From: an uncultured Ruminococcus sp.
GTDB lineage: Bacteria; Bacillota; Clostridia; Oscillospirales; Ruminococcaceae
Length of the DNA: 6,498 bases
Direction: 5' to 3'
NCBI GenBank assembly: GCA_946612185.1
Contig: CAMOEP010000135.1
Coordinates: 1-6,498 of the forward strand
Shown here: piece by piece, positions 4,982 through 6,498 of the stretch
Layout of the letters: every line of letters begins with the position of its first letter
Numbering within the stretch: the stretch's first letter is position 1
Position numbers and translations under genes: made by a program
Notes under the pieces: model-generated
Seen by the model: the letters and a program-made list of their open reading frames with translations, nothing else
Database searches by the model: none
What the model was told of the DNA's origin: nothing

Positions 4982-6498
4982 TTAAAGCGAACCCAGAGCG
5001 GAGAGGACTTCCATTCCTCTTATCTGGTAGCCCTCGTTAGTTTCGTTCAGGTGGAACTGTACCTTCTTTGTGGAGGTAGGTTCTACCCATGAGGGAAGTT
5101 CATTAATGTAATTAACAACTATGGTATACTCGCTGCCGTTCTTGGAAACGGACTCTATTTCCGGCGAGTAGGTGTAAGTAATGGGAGTTACGGGAACATT
5201 GTAGGACTTTGACTCCTCGTTGTAGTAGAATCTTGCTTCAGCAGGGCCTACAGTTGTATGAGTAAGCTCCGGCAGACCGTCACCGAAAAGTGCGACAGCA
5301 GCAGCTTCAACGTCAACAGCAGGAACGCTTACAACGTCGAAAGTGCGCTGATACTTGTCAAGGGCGTTGTCGGACATTACCATTGACCATATCGAAGCGG
5401 TGATTATCTCCTCGGAACTGAGTTCTGAGGGGCTTTCAAAGGGACTTATGTCCATGATTACCGCCGGGTAAACGATGTCGCTGAACCCGTCCTTTTTCGT
5501 GTCCCCGGAGGAAAATCGCCCCCAGTAACCGGCTGCCTTAGTGATGCAGGTTATCAGACCAATGCAGGCGAGTGCTGCGAATATAACGCCAAGAATAGCG
5601 TAGATAGTTTTCTTAACTCTGCCGGCAGGACGGACAGCTTTCACATCGTCCTCCTCGGTATGCTCACGGCGCTCGTCCATGATAGCGGCAGGGTCTTCGT
5701 CGAGGATATTCTCAAGAGTGGAAGTTACCTTGCCCTTTCGCTTAAATATAGACACCTTCGGCTTCTCCTCGAAGTCATCGTCCTCGTCATCATCAGCAGG
5801 CTCGATAAGCTTGACCGGGGGAAGTTCTTCAAGCGGTTCTTCCTCAGATTCTTCGGGAAATCTTGGGCTGTCAAGGTCAGCAACAGCCTTTTCAGCGCTT
5901 TCACGGATACTGTTTATCATACCGCCAACGGGGTCGCTTTCCGGTTCATCTTCCGGAACTTCCTCCGCTTCGACTTCGCTGTTTACCGCAGCAATAGCGG
6001 CATCGAGAAGCTGGTCAACTTCCGACGGCGGGTCGGGAGTGCGGTCAACTACTATGAACTCCTCCTCAAAGCTTACAGCATTGGAGTTGTAGCCGGAGTT
6101 ATCCTCGTTAGCCGGTTTATAGCCGGATATATCCTCATTTGCAGGCACTTCTTCGTTAACTTCCTGCTCCTGCGGCGGAGCATATTCAGCATCATCGGGA
6201 GTTTCCCTGCGCTTTCTGAACAGGGAGAAAAGTCCGCCCTTTTTGGGGGATTCTTCCGGCTCAGGTTCGTCATTTATCTCATCAATGTAGAAGTCGTTGC
6301 CGTTTGCGAGAAGTTCCTCCTCGGCACGTCTTGCGGCTTCATCAGCCAGTCGTTTTTCCTCAGCGATGCGTTCCTCCTCGGCACGCCTTGCGGCTTCTTC
6401 CGCCAGTCGCTTTTCCTCAGCGATACGTTCCTCCTCGGCACGTCTTGCGGCTTCTTCCGCCAGTCGCTTTTCCTCAGCGATACGTTCCTCCTCGGCAC
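4982..6498 (-). CDS. Single-pass membrane protein with charged helical repeats, N-terminus outside window
   Basis: The frame stays open from the right edge of the window to TAA at 4984-4982, giving the last 504 residues. The true start lies beyond 6498; the GTG at 6148 is internal. Order from the N-terminal side: three full and one partial 19-residue repeats, EEKRLAEEAARRAEEERIA in the first two copies (6305-6498), forming a highly charged alpha-helix or coiled coil; a basic block KKGGLFSLFRKRR (6244-6206); a 10-residue tandem repeat (6145-6086); a long Glu/Asp/Pro-rich linker; KVSIFKRKGK; one transmembrane helix TIYAILGVIFAALACIGLIT (about 5608-5540) preceded by Arg/Lys; and a C-terminal domain of about 185 residues. 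The positive-inside rule puts the charged N-terminal part in the cytoplasm and the C-terminal domain outside. I do not recognise the family; a cell-envelope scaffold or sensor is conceivable, but nothing in the sequence proves a function. Confidence 0.88.
   Translation of the reverse strand, partial: AEEERIAEEKRLAEEAARRAEEERIAEEKRLAEEAARRAEEERIAEEKRLADEAARRAEEELLANGNDFYIDEINDEPEPEESPKKGGLFSLFRKRRETPDDAEYAPPQEQEVNEEVPANEDISGYKPANEDNSGYNSNAVSFEEEFIVVDRTPDPPSEVDQLLDAAIAAVNSEVEAEEVPEDEPESDPVGGMINSIRESAEKAVADLDSPRFPEESEEEPLEELPPVKLIEPADDDEDDDFEEKPKVSIFKRKGKVTSTLENILDEDPAAIMDERREHTEEDDVKAVRPAGRVKKTIYAILGVIFAALACIGLITCITKAAGYWGRFSSGDTKKDGFSDIVYPAVIMDISPFESPSELSSEEIITASIWSMVMSDNALDKYQRTFDVVSVPAVDVEAAAVALFGDGLPELTHTTVGPAEARFYYNEESKSYNVPVTPITYTYSPEIESVSKNGSEYTIVVNYINELPSWVEPTSTKKVQFHLNETNEGYQIRGMEVLSALGSL
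6086..6145 (-). repeat. Two-copy 30-bp in-frame tandem repeat
   Basis: The copies at 6145-6116 and 6115-6086 encode PANEDISGYK and PANEDNSGYN. They match at 23 of 30 bases and 8 of 10 residues, within the linker between the helical repeats and the membrane helix. Confidence 0.8.
6305..6498 (-). repeat. 57-bp in-frame tandem repeat, at least 3.4 copies
   Basis: Copies lie at 6475-6419, 6418-6362 and 6361-6305, with a 23-base partial copy at 6498-6476 that continues out of the window. The first two full copies differ at only two bases, both silent; the third is more diverged and ends in ELLA instead of ERIA. Near-identity at DNA level indicates recent duplication or gene conversion, so copy number probably varies between strains. 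Confidence 0.92.

Noticed and set aside
5679..6092. 137-codon serine-rich plus-strand frame
   Set aside because: It is the antisense of the Glu/Asp-rich linker (GAA/GAG/GAT complements give Ser codons), with no ribosome-binding site.
6073..6273. Minus-strand frame that could suggest a frameshift in the repeat protein
   Set aside because: The main frame reads through this region without a stop (KKGGLFSLFRKRR to VPANED), so the overlapping frame is a shadow and no frameshift exists.
6305..6498. CRISPR-like regular repeat array
   Set aside because: The 57-bp units are contiguous with no unique spacers and encode an in-frame charged helix.

Overview
The window (about 50% GC) looks like a chromosomal segment of a gut or rumen Clostridia bacterium, most likely Ruminococcus-like (Oscillospiraceae). 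Grounds for this are the strong GGAGG ribosome-binding sites, consensus sigma-A promoters, Firmicutes-type lipoproteins, a stand-alone ECF transporter S component, and C-rich intergenic hairpins of a kind I associate with Ruminococcus. The taxonomic call is inference.

Layout: bases 1-217 are non-coding with small GC-rich hairpins. Bases 218-3860 hold a tightly packed plus-strand operon of five genes. It starts from a perfect TTGACA-17 bp-TATAAT promoter with a 14/15 match to the Fur-family 7-1-7 box just past the expected transcription start. The first three genes encode a zinc/manganese-type ABC importer: binding lipoprotein, ATPase and permease (znuA-znuC-znuB order). The last two encode paralogous small lipoproteins with a conserved Cys-Cys motif and a third conserved Cys; I cannot name their family. 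All genes abut or overlap by 4-11 bases, so the two lipoproteins are very probably made together with the importer.

Bases 3861-4180 are an intergenic region between convergent genes. It has a C/G-rich hairpin, an 81-base element bounded by a perfect 24-bp inverted repeat, and a minus-strand terminator. Minus-strand bases 4181-4804 encode an ECF-type vitamin transporter S component with its own promoter and a short structured leader. Minus-strand bases 4982-6498 encode the C-terminal 504 residues of a large single-pass membrane protein of unknown function. Its N-terminal side carries 19-residue (57-bp) charged helical repeats and runs off the right edge of the window.

How the parts work together: under metal limitation a Fur-family repressor would leave the 255-269 site, allowing expression of the importer and the two putative metal-handling lipoproteins at the outer face of the membrane. 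The ECF S component would work with an energising module (EcfA/A'/T) encoded elsewhere. The repeat protein has no evident functional link to the other genes. The best candidate for something under-described is the pair of Cys-Cys lipoproteins locked into a metal-regulated importer operon.
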